Below are positions 9,482 through 17,872 of a stretch of 59,415 nucleotides of DNA, piece after piece. Position 1 is the first letter of the stretch, and each line of letters starts with the position of its first letter. The notes under the pieces are model-generated. The model was not told where the DNA came from, did not search any database, and saw nothing but the letters and a program-made list of their open reading frames with translations. Made by a program: the position numbers and the translations under genes. The DNA comes from an uncultured Phycisphaera sp. Its GTDB lineage: Bacteria; Planctomycetota; Phycisphaerae; Phycisphaerales; SM1A02. The DNA lies in assembly GCA_937919685.1 (NCBI GenBank), contig CALFOM010000119.1, positions 1 to 59,415 on the forward strand, in the 5' to 3' direction.

Positions 9482-10663
9482 ATGAATGCAAAATACTCCT
9501 TCATTCCCGCGCTCGCCCTTCGTCTCGGGGGAGTTCTTGGTCTGGTGTTGCTCCCGGCCTCGTGCGGTGACGACGCGACAACACCGCCCGCGGTGGGGTC
9601 GACGAATACCACCAACCAGTCGCCGGCCTCGAAGGCCACGACCCCTTCCTCTCCGCCGAGTCAGGCCAGCGCGAGCGGTTCAGAGGACATGCTCGTGCCA
9701 GGGGGGTACCTCAAGATCTCTCCCTCCCTGCTCGACTTCGGGGCGGTGGGTCCGGGGACCGTCCATCCCACAACGTTCCGCATCTCGAACATCGGGACAC
9801 AGGACGTGGTCGTCGAGAGCGTGACGCCCAGTTGTGTTTGCACCACGCTGACTGATCTCAACGGCGTCACCATTCCTGCCGGGGCCACAATCGAGATGGC
9901 CGCTTCTCTGGACGCCCCCAGGCAGCCGGGTGAGAAGGAGGCGAAAGTTTTTCTGCGAATCGTCGGTGTTGAGGGGGTCGCGATGGTGAAGATCAAAGGC
10001 ATGGTGACGTTGCCGATCCAGCCCACTCCGACCTATGCCGATGCCCTCAAAGGTGTGACGGGTGGCGTCATCGATCTTTCGTCTCAAGATGGAAGACCAT
10101 TCTCGGTGGTCGCCTCCAACGGATCTCCGCCGGTCTTCGAAGGTTTCGATCCCGCGACGGATCAGCCACGAAATTCATATCGAGTGAAGTGGTCGATCGC
10201 GGGACTCGCTGGGCCATCGATTCCCAGATGGTGGATCTTCACGACGGATCGGGACGACTGCCCCCTCGTGCCTTGTCGGCTTCGAAACGAGAACACAGGC
10301 GCTCGTCGGGACATGGAGCGAATGACCCGACACTGGATCATCGACGAGGACTTCCTTGATCTGGGCTCAGTTCAGATCGGTCAGCCGATCGATCTGACCT
10401 GCGTCATCAAGCATTACAACCCTCGAGGAGGCGGCGCCGTAGAGCAGTCCAACTGGTGGCAGGTGCTCGGGGTCGGGAGCGCATCGACCGAGTCGCTTCG
10501 CGCAGAATTCAAGGGCGTCGTCCGCCTCAGTGATGAGGAAGCGGAAGTTCGGATCCAGATGACACCGACCGGGCCACCGTCGGACCTGATGGTCGGTTAC
10601 ATCGGTATCAGAACCTCGACCGGGAACGGTCTGCTTGAAGTCGCCGCGAAGGTCGTTCGATGA
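9482..10663 (+). CDS. DUF1573-domain lipoprotein
   Basis: The ATG at 9482 is chosen because it opens directly into a short basic N-terminus and hydrophobic core ending in LLPASC, a lipoprotein-type signal peptide. In-frame ATGs at 9380, 9461 and 9476 would put non-signal sequence in front. A low-complexity Thr/Ser/Pro linker follows. Next comes an immunoglobulin-like DUF1573 module: LLDFGAVGPGTVHPTTFRIS, then NIGTQDVVVESVTPSCVC, the conserved Cys-x-Cys signature. A second related region begins near LDLGSVQIGQPIDLTCVI. Such proteins are abundant in planctomycetes and Bacteroidetes envelopes; their role is unknown. The stop overlaps the next gene by ATGA, so it belongs to the same operon as the phosphoesterase and tsaB. 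Confidence 0.85.
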   Translation: MNAKYSFIPALALRLGGVLGLVLLPASCGDDATTPPAVGSTNTTNQSPASKATTPSSPPSQASASGSEDMLVPGGYLKISPSLLDFGAVGPGTVHPTTFRISNIGTQDVVVESVTPSCVCTTLTDLNGVTIPAGATIEMAASLDAPRQPGEKEAKVFLRIVGVEGVAMVKIKGMVTLPIQPTPTYADALKGVTGGVIDLSSQDGRPFSVVASNGSPPVFEGFDPATDQPRNSYRVKWSIAGLAGPSIPRWWIFTTDRDDCPLVPCRLRNENTGARRDMERMTRHWIIDEDFLDLGSVQIGQPIDLTCVIKHYNPRGGGAVEQSNWWQVLGVGSASTESLRAEFKGVVRLSDEEAEVRIQMTPTGPPSDLMVGYIGIRTSTGNGLLEVAAKVVR

Positions 10664-11550
10664 CCGAGGCCGGTGCGTTCAGCGATCGTCGGGCTGACGA
10701 CGTGGCGGAGTTGTTCCGTGCCGCTACGGATTCCATGCTCTCCGCGCCGAATCGCGAAGGGTGCATTTCGAAGATTCCGTCTCGAGGCCGTTTGCTCGCG
10801 ACCGGTGACCTCCATGACAATCCGATGCACTTCGCCAAGGTGGTATCGCTGGCGGCGCTGGATGCGGATCCGGATCATCATGTGATTCTCCAGGAGCTCA
10901 TCCACGGGGAACGGACCATGAACGGGCTCGACCTCAGCTATCGCATGCTGGTCAAGGTCGCGTTGCTGCTGCTTGAGTATCCGGGGCAGGTGCACGCGCT
11001 TCTGGCGAATCACGAACTGGCGCAGATGGCGGGGCACTCGGTCTCGAAGGGTGGGGGCTGCATGACGACCCGCTTCACCAAGGGGCTCGAGTACGTCTTC
11101 GGTGACGATGCCGACGCCGTCGCGGAAGCGATGGGAGTCTTTGTTCGAGCCCTTCCGCTCGCGGCTCGTACTGACCATGGAATCTTCTGTTCACACTCGT
11201 TGCCCGGACCGGCGATGATGACGCGGTTCGATCTTGACATCATCGATCGAGAGCTCGTTCCCGAGGACTACCTCCCACTCTATGGAAGCGCCTGGATGAT
11301 GGTCTGGGGAAGAGGGCACACGCCCGAACAGATGGAGGCGATCGCCGATCGATGGGGAGTCTCGCTCTTTCTGCTCGGTCATGCGTTCGTGGAGAACGGA
11401 ATCGAAATCAGCGGCCCTCGAACGATCCTGCTCAACACGGATCATGAGCGAGCGGCGGTTCTTCCGATCGATCTGGGGGAGGCACCCCCGACGGTCGAGA
11501 CGGCGATGTTCTCATCGATTCCGCTCGCCGCATTGGGACAAAAGGTATGA
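10660..11550 (+). CDS. Calcineurin-like metallophosphoesterase
   Basis: 296 residues. The first metal motif is ATGDLHDNPMHF (family GDxHG type). A central LLANHELAQ stands for GNHE, and there are later histidine motifs CSHSLPGP and LLGHAFVENG followed by LLNTDHERAA. These match the Ser/Thr-phosphatase/Ap4A-hydrolase-like fold with two metal ions. It has no signal peptide, so it is probably cytoplasmic. The substrate (nucleotide, phosphoprotein or other phosphoester) cannot be deduced. Start and stop both overlap neighbours by ATGA (10660 with the lipoprotein, 11547 with tsaB), indicating translational coupling. Confidence 0.82.
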   Translation: MTEAGAFSDRRADDVAELFRAATDSMLSAPNREGCISKIPSRGRLLATGDLHDNPMHFAKVVSLAALDADPDHHVILQELIHGERTMNGLDLSYRMLVKVALLLLEYPGQVHALLANHELAQMAGHSVSKGGGCMTTRFTKGLEYVFGDDADAVAEAMGVFVRALPLAARTDHGIFCSHSLPGPAMMTRFDLDIIDRELVPEDYLPLYGSAWMMVWGRGHTPEQMEAIADRWGVSLFLLGHAFVENGIEISGPRTILLNTDHERAAVLPIDLGEAPPTVETAMFSSIPLAALGQKV

Positions 11551-12278
11551 GCACGAAGACTGCGGGGACCTCACAGGTTGCGATGCTCCCCATGCTGGCC
11601 ATCGAACTCTCTCAACGCGCTGGAGGCGCCGCCGTTCGAACGACGGACGGAGCGACCTACAACTGTGGATTCGAGGGAGGCCGCCGTGATCGCGATGATG
11701 TCCTTCCGGGAATCGAATCGGCGTTGCGAGAGTCCGGAGTTCGAACCTCGTCCCTTGCCGCAGTGGCAGTCGATGTCGGTCCCGGCGGGTTCACGGGCCT
11801 ACGGATCTCCATCGCCGCTGGGCAGGCGATCGCGGAGGCCGCTTCGGCGGTGGTGATCGCGGTCCCCGCGGCATTGGTCGCGGCCGAGTCGACGCCGAGT
11901 CTCTCGACGAAGAGGGGCGTGATCATCGTGTGCGCCGCCGCCAAAGCCGGAACCGTCTGGTGTACCCAGTTGACTCGCGCGACGGTCGAGGATCCTTGGA
12001 GAATTCTCGGAGAACCGGGAATCGTCGATCGACTGGTCTGTGAGTCGACACCGTCGGCGCTGCTTGCGGATGAGCACGTCGATGCGTCCATGCTCGAGGC
12101 GTTTCGCGGTGCCGGGATTCCCATCGACGAACCTGTCTTCAGGCCGTCCGCCGTGGCGGACATCGCTCTGAGCGGTGGTCGAGACGTTCGGATCTTTTCC
12201 GATCCGTCGATGCTGCTGCCGCTCTATCCCCGAGCGCCAGAGGCGGTCCGCAAGTGGCAGGAACGGCCGAGCCGATAA
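11547..12278 (+). CDS. tsaB: tRNA N6-adenosine threonylcarbamoyltransferase complex subunit TsaB
   Basis: 243 residues, normal for TsaB. The N-terminus has the ASKHA fold start (MLAIELSQRAGGAAVRTTDG) and the strong family block AVDVGPGGFTGLRISIAAGQ. TsaB is the non-catalytic partner of TsaD in making t6A37 on ANN-decoding tRNAs. The first strand reads IELSQ where TsaB usually has IDTS, a mild deviation. The gene overlaps the upstream phosphoesterase by ATGA. The other t6A genes (tsaC, tsaD, tsaE) are not in the window. Confidence 0.9.
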   Translation: MSTKTAGTSQVAMLPMLAIELSQRAGGAAVRTTDGATYNCGFEGGRRDRDDVLPGIESALRESGVRTSSLAAVAVDVGPGGFTGLRISIAAGQAIAEAASAVVIAVPAALVAAESTPSLSTKRGVIIVCAAAKAGTVWCTQLTRATVEDPWRILGEPGIVDRLVCESTPSALLADEHVDASMLEAFRGAGIPIDEPVFRPSAVADIALSGGRDVRIFSDPSMLLPLYPRAPEAVRKWQERPSR

Positions 12279-12408
12279 TCCGCTTCGACCTGGCGCATCC
12301 ATCACATCTTCACTGAATTACCACCTTCAGGCGGTCGATGTCCCTTGGTATGGCCGGCGATACATCGATCAACGTCGATTCCTAGACGCCTGTCAGGAGC
12401 GACGTCGC

Positions 12409-13005
12409 ATGACCGACAAGGACAGAAAACGAGCACTTGCGGAAAAGCAGGTCCTCACCACCGGTGAGGCCGCCGAACTCTGCAACGTCAGCCAGCAGAC
12501 CATCATTCGCTGTTTTGACAGTGGGCGTCTCACTGGTTTTCGCGTTCCGGGTTCTCGTTTTCGCCGTATCCCGAGAACGGAGTTGATCCGCTTTATGCGG
12601 GCCAACGAGATTCCGATGGATCTGCTCGATGATGGTCGAGTCCGAGTGCTGGTCGTCGACGACGATCCCAGCATCGTCCGGATCATCGAGGAAGTCCTGA
12701 GTCGTGAGGAGCGGTTCGAAGTACGCACGGCGCTCACCGGATACGACGCGGGAATGATGACCAGGGAGTTTCGACCGAACATCGTTCTGCTCGATTACAT
12801 GCTTCCGGATGTGAACGGAAACATCGTCTGCGAGCGAATCAAATCCGACCCCGATCTGGCCGACACCAGAATCATCATCATCTCCGGCGTGGTTCAGCAG
12901 GATGAGATCGATCGCCTGCTGGAAGCGGGGGCGGATGCATTCATTCCGAAGCCTTTTCAGGTCGAGGAACTCATCGAGACAATAGACGGGTTGATCGTCG
13001 CCTGA
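12409..13005 (+). CDS. Response regulator with N-terminal excisionase-type HTH and C-terminal receiver
   Basis: 198 residues from ATG 12409; in-frame upstream sequence to 12175 overlaps tsaB and lacks coding character. Residues 14-63 form a MerR/excisionase-like winged HTH (LTTGEAAELCNVSQQTIIRC, then FRVPGSRFRRIPRTEL). Residues 78-198 form a receiver: acidic triad DDD at 84-86, phosphoacceptor Asp129 in VLLDYMLPDVNG, Ser159 in IIIISGV and Lys181 in FIPKPF. This is the reverse of the usual receiver-then-DNA-binding order, a known planctomycete arrangement. It probably binds DNA, with phosphorylation by the kinase encoded next. It lies 130 bp after tsaB, so it may have its own promoter. Confidence 0.88.
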   Translation: MTDKDRKRALAEKQVLTTGEAAELCNVSQQTIIRCFDSGRLTGFRVPGSRFRRIPRTELIRFMRANEIPMDLLDDGRVRVLVVDDDPSIVRIIEEVLSREERFEVRTALTGYDAGMMTREFRPNIVLLDYMLPDVNGNIVCERIKSDPDLADTRIIIISGVVQQDEIDRLLEAGADAFIPKPFQVEELIETIDGLIVA

Positions 13006-13018
13006 AGGACTCGGGCTC

Positions 13019-13772
13019 ATGCGGGATCCATCTTTCGCGGAACGAGTTCGGGCCGCCATCCGAACGATCGAAATGATCCCCGCTCCGCACGCGGCCGCGA
13101 TGCGACTATTCGTGGCCACGTCGTCCTCTCGAACCAACGCCGATGAAGGAGTGGCGATGCCTTTGTCGACGCGGGAATCGAGGAGATCGCCAAGCAGGCG
13201 AAGGTGCTCTCCAGGATCGTTCGAGGCCTTCATCGACATGCGACCGGAGCCGCGATCACGACGGAATCGACCACTTCCGTTCGATTGCTCGAGGCCTGCG
13301 TGGAAGCGGCGCGCTCGGAGATCTCCGAAATGGCCCGAATCGTCGTTCAGGGCGACGAAAGGGAGGTGGAGCTGTGCGTTGACGTCCGGAGAATCACCGA
13401 GATTGCGATTGAAGCGGTTCGCAACGCCTCTGAAGACAAGGAAGACGTGTGTATTCGCATGAGAGGTTCAATTGACCCGCTGGATCGCCGATGGTCTCTT
13501 TGGTTTGAGGATGACGGGCCGGGATTCGGGCGAGCAGCGCTTGAAGACGTGTTTGATCCCTTCTTCAGCCAGAAGACCGCCGGACGGCGGACCGGCCTAT
13601 AGGCCTCGCAGTCGTCCGTCGAATCGTGGAAGCGCATGGAGGCTCGGCCTCGGTGCACAACCGATCCGAAGGGGGGGATGCCTTGTGGTGTCTCTTCCGA
13701 TCCAGAGTACGGATGAAACGGCTCGAACCGCTACGTAAAGCGGACGAGCAGGAGCAGGAGAGTCAACGATGA
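13019..13772 (+). pseudogene. Sensor histidine kinase, disrupted by two frameshifts as sequenced
   Basis: Three reading frames together give one roughly 250-residue kinase. Frame A from ATG 13019 gives MRDPSFAERVRAAIRTIEMI and continues to about 13150. Frame B, from about 13150 to 13600, gives a helical region (EEIAKQAKVLSRIVRGLHRH), an N-box (ITEIAIEAVRNASE), a G1 box (FEDDGPGFG) and FDPFFSQKTAGRRTGL, then a TAG at 13600. Frame C from 13602 resumes exactly with GLAVVRRIVEAHGGSASVHN and ends TGA at 13770-13772, overlapping the next ATG. The pieces complete a HATPase_c domain, so the ancestral gene was intact and coupled to both neighbours. It is either a recent pseudogene or two sequencing errors. 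The second break sits in a perfect palindrome, GGCCTATAGGCC (13594-13605). Confidence 0.72.
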
Positions 13773-14920
13773 ACTTCGAGCCTGAGATGCCCGGCATGAA
13801 CACACAGTCCTCGGATGGAATGAAAAGTTCGCAGTACCGGATACTGGTCTGCGCCTCCCGTCCCGAGACACTGACCCTTGCGGCGCTGCTTGAGGCGGCC
13901 GATCGGACCTATCATTGCACGGTGGCGAACGACATCGAGGAGTTTCGCGGGCGGCTGCTTGCAGACCGTTGCGAAGTGATCCTGATTGCCGCCGACGACG
14001 TCGACTTGAAATTGACCGACGACATCCGTCGTCTCCAGCCTCATGCGTCCATGGTCTTCGCCGCCGCTTCCGTCGGGGTCAAGGATCTGACCAAGGCGAT
14101 GCAGGTGGGCGCTGTCGACTTTCTGGCCGGGACGTTGAGCGCAGAGGATGTCGAGGAACGAATCAGTCTCGCTGCGACCCGGAGCATCGAGCGCGTCGAG
14201 CGAGAGGATCGAATGCACCGGCTTCGCAGTCTGAGCCAACGCATCGATGCCGAATCCGGCGGCATTGAGGGCGCTCAGGACTCGTTGGCGGAAGTGGAAG
14301 CCACGGAATCCTTTGTCGTCGATCCGACCTCCACGTCAGACCACGAGCGTCAACTCGACGAGGTGGCCATGTGCAGCGAGTTCCGCACGCTCATTCGGCA
14401 GGAGCTCGACGTCGAGGACCTTCTTCGCACCGCCCTCGAATATCTGCTGGTCAAGACAGGGCCGACGAACGCCGCCGTCTATCTCGCGGGAGGCGATGAG
14501 TCCTTCGGGCTCGGAGCCTACGTCAACTGTGATCTTCCTCGGAAGACCGTCGAACCCATGCTCAAGCGGCTTTGCGACGAAGCCTGTCCGGCCATATCCG
14601 AGCACGCCGACGTGCTTCGATTCGAGGATGCGGGCGAATTCATCGCCGAGTGCGAACTTGGCTCAGACGTCTCGACGGACATCGAAATGGTCGCTGTTCC
14701 ATGTCACTTCGACGGCGAATGCCTTGCGGTGATGTTCCTCTTCCGAAGTACGGTCGAACCCTTCGAGGACTCCGTCGCTCAGACGCTCGATGCATTGCGG
14801 GAGATCCTCGCGGAGCAACTCGCCACGCTCATTCGCGTCCACAATCGATTGGAGAACGCTTGGCCTGAGGAAGCCGTCGATGAAGAAGACGACCTCGGCT
14901 GGGACGACCTCGCCGCCTGA
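13769..14920 (+). CDS. Pseudo-receiver plus GAF-like signalling protein
   Basis: 383 residues. Residues about 20-130 have receiver-like order (YRILVCASRPETLTLAALLE ... CEVILIAADDVD ... ASMVFAAASVGVKDLTKAM ... GAVDFLAG). The acidic pair, the Thr/Ser switch and the lysine are missing or altered, so phosphorylation is unlikely. A charged helical linker (about 135-200) leads to a GAF-like module (about 205-355; ELDVEDLLRTALEYLLVK, TNAAVYLAGGDE, MVAVPCHFDGECLAVMFL). The tail is very acidic. No output kinase or DNA-binding domain follows. The start overlaps the broken kinase stop by ATGA, and the gene probably belongs to the same signalling cassette as the regulator at 12409. Domain names are from pattern only. 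Confidence 0.65.
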   Translation: MNFEPEMPGMNTQSSDGMKSSQYRILVCASRPETLTLAALLEAADRTYHCTVANDIEEFRGRLLADRCEVILIAADDVDLKLTDDIRRLQPHASMVFAAASVGVKDLTKAMQVGAVDFLAGTLSAEDVEERISLAATRSIERVEREDRMHRLRSLSQRIDAESGGIEGAQDSLAEVEATESFVVDPTSTSDHERQLDEVAMCSEFRTLIRQELDVEDLLRTALEYLLVKTGPTNAAVYLAGGDESFGLGAYVNCDLPRKTVEPMLKRLCDEACPAISEHADVLRFEDAGEFIAECELGSDVSTDIEMVAVPCHFDGECLAVMFLFRSTVEPFEDSVAQTLDALREILAEQLATLIRVHNRLENAWPEEAVDEEDDLGWDDLAA

Positions 14921-14966
14921 GCGACCCGCGGCCGGAATCGTCTCAAGTGAGTTTGGATTGGATGGA

Positions 14967-15653
14967 TCAGGAAACGGCGGTCGGACTCGAGCCTGAAGCG
15001 GGCTGACGGAGAAGCACGGTGACTCCACCGGTCACTCGTTGCCCCTTCGAGACGAGGACCTCGACGCCAGGCCGATCACGAACGATCAACTCGGTGGTGG
15101 AGCCGAACTTAATCATCCCGAATCGATCGCCGCGGCCGACGCGATCACCGGCCGCGAGCGGGCAGACGATTCTCCTCGCGATGGCTCCGGAGACCTGTCG
15201 GACTCCGATCGGCTCCCCATCTTCTGACTTGAAGACGATCAGATTCGATTCATTGACCTTTGCCGATTCCTCGGAACGGGCATCCAGATATCGCCCCGGC
15301 CGATGCGTGATCGAGATGACTTCTGCGTCGCATGGAGCCCGATTGATGTGGACATCCAGCACGCTGAGGAAGATTCGGACCAGGACTGCCGGCTGTCCGT
15401 CGGTCGCTTCATGACTGTCTAGTCGCTCCACCAGACTGATCTTCCCGTCTGCCGGCGAGATCAGATCATGAGGGTCCTGAGTGGCAGGTCGCCTGCCGAG
15501 CGGATCTCGGAAGAAGCCGGCGACTGCGATCCAGCAGATCACGATGGGGATGAGGCTCCACCACAGGCCGACGAGGACCGCAGGGATCGCGATCAAGACC
15601 GCGATCACGGTCGCGATTCCCCATTCGCGTCGGCCATAGCTGCTCAGAAGCAC
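14967..15653 (-). CDS. psd: Phosphatidylserine decarboxylase proenzyme, short (PSD-A) type
   Basis: 228 residues, the size of the short archaeal/planctomycete-type enzyme. Two N-terminal membrane helices (ATVIAVLIAIPAVLVGLWW and neighbouring sequence) are followed by PHDLISPADGKISLVE, the HINRAP block and the self-cleavage region GMIKFGSTTEL. There the Ser of GST becomes the pyruvoyl cofactor; the usual LGST reads FGST. It decarboxylates phosphatidylserine to phosphatidylethanolamine at the membrane. The start is GTG at 15653. The gene follows the HTH membrane protein on the same strand by 61 bp and converges with the GAF protein. No pssA is adjacent. Confidence 0.9.
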   Translation of the reverse strand: MLLSSYGRREWGIATVIAVLIAIPAVLVGLWWSLIPIVICWIAVAGFFRDPLGRRPATQDPHDLISPADGKISLVERLDSHEATDGQPAVLVRIFLSVLDVHINRAPCDAEVISITHRPGRYLDARSEESAKVNESNLIVFKSEDGEPIGVRQVSGAIARRIVCPLAAGDRVGRGDRFGMIKFGSTTELIVRDRPGVEVLVSKGQRVTGGVTVLLRQPASGSSPTAVS

Positions 15654-15714
15654 GGAGCGGTGCCCAATCGAAGTTGACGTCGGTCGGCTCTGGGCAATGC
15701 CCGGACCCGATGGA

Positions 15715-16575
15715 TCACTCGGAAGCCTTGCCGATGAAGAAGCCGAGGAGGCCGAAGATGATGAGCCCGCCGACGAGCCCGCCGAACCAGATCATCATGC
15801 TGCTGGTCATCATTTCCGCGAGTGCGGGAAGAGTGCCGCTGGCACCGACGAAAGCCATCAGGGCGACGAGGCAGAGAGAAGCCACTGCGACGATTCCCAT
15901 GCCGACACCGAGGCCGGACCAGCCGCCGTCGTAGGTCTCGATGATCATTGGAACGCCGCCGATGGGCATGCCGCCACCAAGATTGTTTCCGCCACTCTCT
16001 GCGCCGGCCGCCTCGAAGAGGCCGCTCGAACTTGCGGGGATCGCCGGGTCGTCATCATTGGAGTAGACCTCGTCGAGGAGTTCGGCACCAAGCGAGGTGT
16101 CGTCCGACTCACGGGTGAGGTCGAGCAAGCCGCTTCCACTGCCGACGGTCTCCAGTGAAAGGTCATCATTGAGAAGGTCATCGCCCGAGGCTTCGCTCTC
16201 GAATGCGCTGATACCCGTTCCCATGCCACTTCCAGCAAGGAAACTGTCATCGGCACCGGCGGTGTTGGAATCTTCGAGTCCGATCTCTCCGCTCATCTCG
16301 AGCGAGACTTCGTCGCCGTCGATGCCGGGCGCCGAACCGCTCAGGCCCAGCGAGTCGGCTTCGCCGCTGTCATCGAGATTGATGGACAGGTCGCCGATGT
16401 CGTCGGTGTCGTCGGTCGACGAGATCATCATGTCGATCTGTTCGACGCGGAACATGTCGGCGTTGTCCTGTTTAAAGGACTGGAGTTCGCCGCTCTTTGC
16501 CATGTCCATGAGCTCGTCCACGGACTTCCCGAGCTTGCCAGCGGCCTCTTCGGCCGAATAAAACATCTTCGCCAT
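15715..16575 (-). CDS. Membrane-anchored protein with N-terminal HTH and acidic linker
   Basis: 286 residues from ATG 16575, which has an AGGAG 10 bp upstream; a longer in-frame extension to 16767 would run into mutY and is not protein-like. Residues 1-55 look like an excisionase-type HTH (MFYSAEEAAGKLGKSVDELM, then GELQSFKQDNADMFRVEQID). About 140 residues of Asp/Ser/Gly/Leu-rich, strongly acidic low-complexity sequence follow, then two hydrophobic segments (VGMGIVAVASLCLVALMAFV and MIWFGGLVGGLIIFGLLGFF). The N-terminus is presumably cytoplasmic and tethered to the membrane. Function is unknown; a membrane-bound regulator is an inference. The HTH resembles the one in the regulator at 12409. 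Confidence 0.7.
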   Translation of the reverse strand: MAKMFYSAEEAAGKLGKSVDELMDMAKSGELQSFKQDNADMFRVEQIDMMISSTDDTDDIGDLSINLDDSGEADSLGLSGSAPGIDGDEVSLEMSGEIGLEDSNTAGADDSFLAGSGMGTGISAFESEASGDDLLNDDLSLETVGSGSGLLDLTRESDDTSLGAELLDEVYSNDDDPAIPASSSGLFEAAGAESGGNNLGGGMPIGGVPMIIETYDGGWSGLGVGMGIVAVASLCLVALMAFVGASGTLPALAEMMTSSMMIWFGGLVGGLIIFGLLGFFIGKASE

Positions 16576-16765
16576 CGGATCTGGATCTCCTGGGCCGAAG
16601 GCCCGGTCGTGGTCGAACAGCGGTACGAGGAGGCCGGACCGGCCTACCTTCATACCTTCGAGAATAACGGAGGCTACCCCGAGTCCGAGGCCCCCGCAAG
16701 GCGGGATTCGCAGCCATGTTCCCACGGTTCCCCTCGGGGTCGGGTTCTTGGGCCACAATGCCCTC

Positions 16766-17872
16766 ATGCCTGGTTCACCTGCACAAGCGAGATTCGAGGT
16801 CGGCCTTCCACCGGTCGAACCGTTTCTTGATGCTGAAACGACCGCTCAGGGTCTTGAGAGGTGGTTCCCCAGTCATCGTCGAGACCTCCCATGGCGTCGG
16901 AATCGGACTCCATGGCGAACACTGGTAAGCGAATTGATGCTCCAGCAGACACAGGCCTCGCGGGTCGCCGAACGGTTTGAGTCGTTTGTCGGTCGATTTC
17001 CCGACGCTCGCACGATGGCTGCCGCCGGTGAGAATGTCGTCGTGGCCGCCTGGGAGGGACTGGGCTATTACCGCCGGGCTAGGCTTCTTTATGCGGCTGC
17101 GGTTCGGATCTGCGATGTCCACGATGGAGAGGTGCCTTCTTCGACCGAGGCCCTGCTCGCGTTGCCCGGCATTGGTCGGTACACCGCAGGGTCGATCGCA
17201 TCGATCGCCTTCGACTGCCGAACCCCGATCGTCGACGGCAATGTCATTCGAGTCGTCGCTCGTCTTGAAGCGATCGATGCGGCGGCGGACGATCCCGCTC
17301 TCGTCAAGCGGTGCTGGGAGACCGCCGATGCACTCGTCGGGGCGGCGAAGTCACCCGGAGTCTTGAACGAGAGCCTGATGGAACTCGGGGCGACGGTCTG
17401 CACGCCCAGGCTCCCGTCTTGCGATCGATGCCCCGTGCAAACATGTTGCGCCGCATTCCGGTCCGGTAGGGCGGCGTCGATGCCTCGTCCAAAGAGCCGA
17501 CCGGCTCGACGAATCGTTCATCTCTACCCCGTCGTGCTACGGCGTGACGATCGGGTGCTCCTCCGTCAGCGGCCCCTTCGAGGAATCTGGGCCGGACTCT
17601 GGGAACTTCCATCCGTCGAGTCCGCCGATCCCCTGGAGGTGCCGGCGATCGCTTCAGGCCTCGGGTTCAAGGTCGACGATCTTCGCCAGGTCGAGACCTT
17701 CAAGCGATTGCTCACGCATCGCGAGGTCCACTTTCACGTGTATGAGGCGTCGACGCGGATTCGCCGTGGCCACTGGTGCGATCGAGTGGTCTCCGCCGAG
17801 CTTGCGATGGCGAAACCCATGCGATCTCTGGTGGATCGACGCGTCTGGGCCTCTGATTGGCCCGGCGGTTAG
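16766..17872 (+). CDS. mutY: A/G-specific adenine DNA glycosylase
   Basis: About 368 residues. The HhH-GPD core shows ELMLQQTQASRV with the catalytic Glu, the hairpin LPGIGRYTAGSIASIAF and VDGNVIRVVARL with the catalytic Asp region. The iron-sulfur loop CTPRLPSCDRCPVQTCC fits Cx6Cx2Cx5C for a [4Fe-4S] cluster. A C-terminal NUDIX-like domain (VLLRQRPLRGIWAGLWELPS) recognises 8-oxoG. MutY removes A mispaired with 8-oxoG. ATG 16766 is preferred; an in-frame TTG at 16748 would add six residues. The stop overlaps the convergent pgpH stop. Confidence 0.94.
   Translation: MPGSPAQARFEVGLPPVEPFLDAETTAQGLERWFPSHRRDLPWRRNRTPWRTLVSELMLQQTQASRVAERFESFVGRFPDARTMAAAGENVVVAAWEGLGYYRRARLLYAAAVRICDVHDGEVPSSTEALLALPGIGRYTAGSIASIAFDCRTPIVDGNVIRVVARLEAIDAAADDPALVKRCWETADALVGAAKSPGVLNESLMELGATVCTPRLPSCDRCPVQTCCAAFRSGRAASMPRPKSRPARRIVHLYPVVLRRDDRVLLRQRPLRGIWAGLWELPSVESADPLEVPAIASGLGFKVDDLRQVETFKRLLTHREVHFHVYEASTRIRRGHWCDRVVSAELAMAKPMRSLVDRRVWASDWPGG

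Noticed and set aside
13040-13150. HDOD-like stretch at the start of the broken kinase (IEMIPAPHAAAMRLFVATSS)
   Set aside because: Only about 30 residues resemble HDOD and the rest of that domain is missing; a kinase N-terminus is simpler.
13590-13610. Programmed ribosomal frameshift in the kinase
   Set aside because: There is no slippery heptamer or downstream pseudoknot, and a second break exists near 13150; mutation or sequencing error is simpler.
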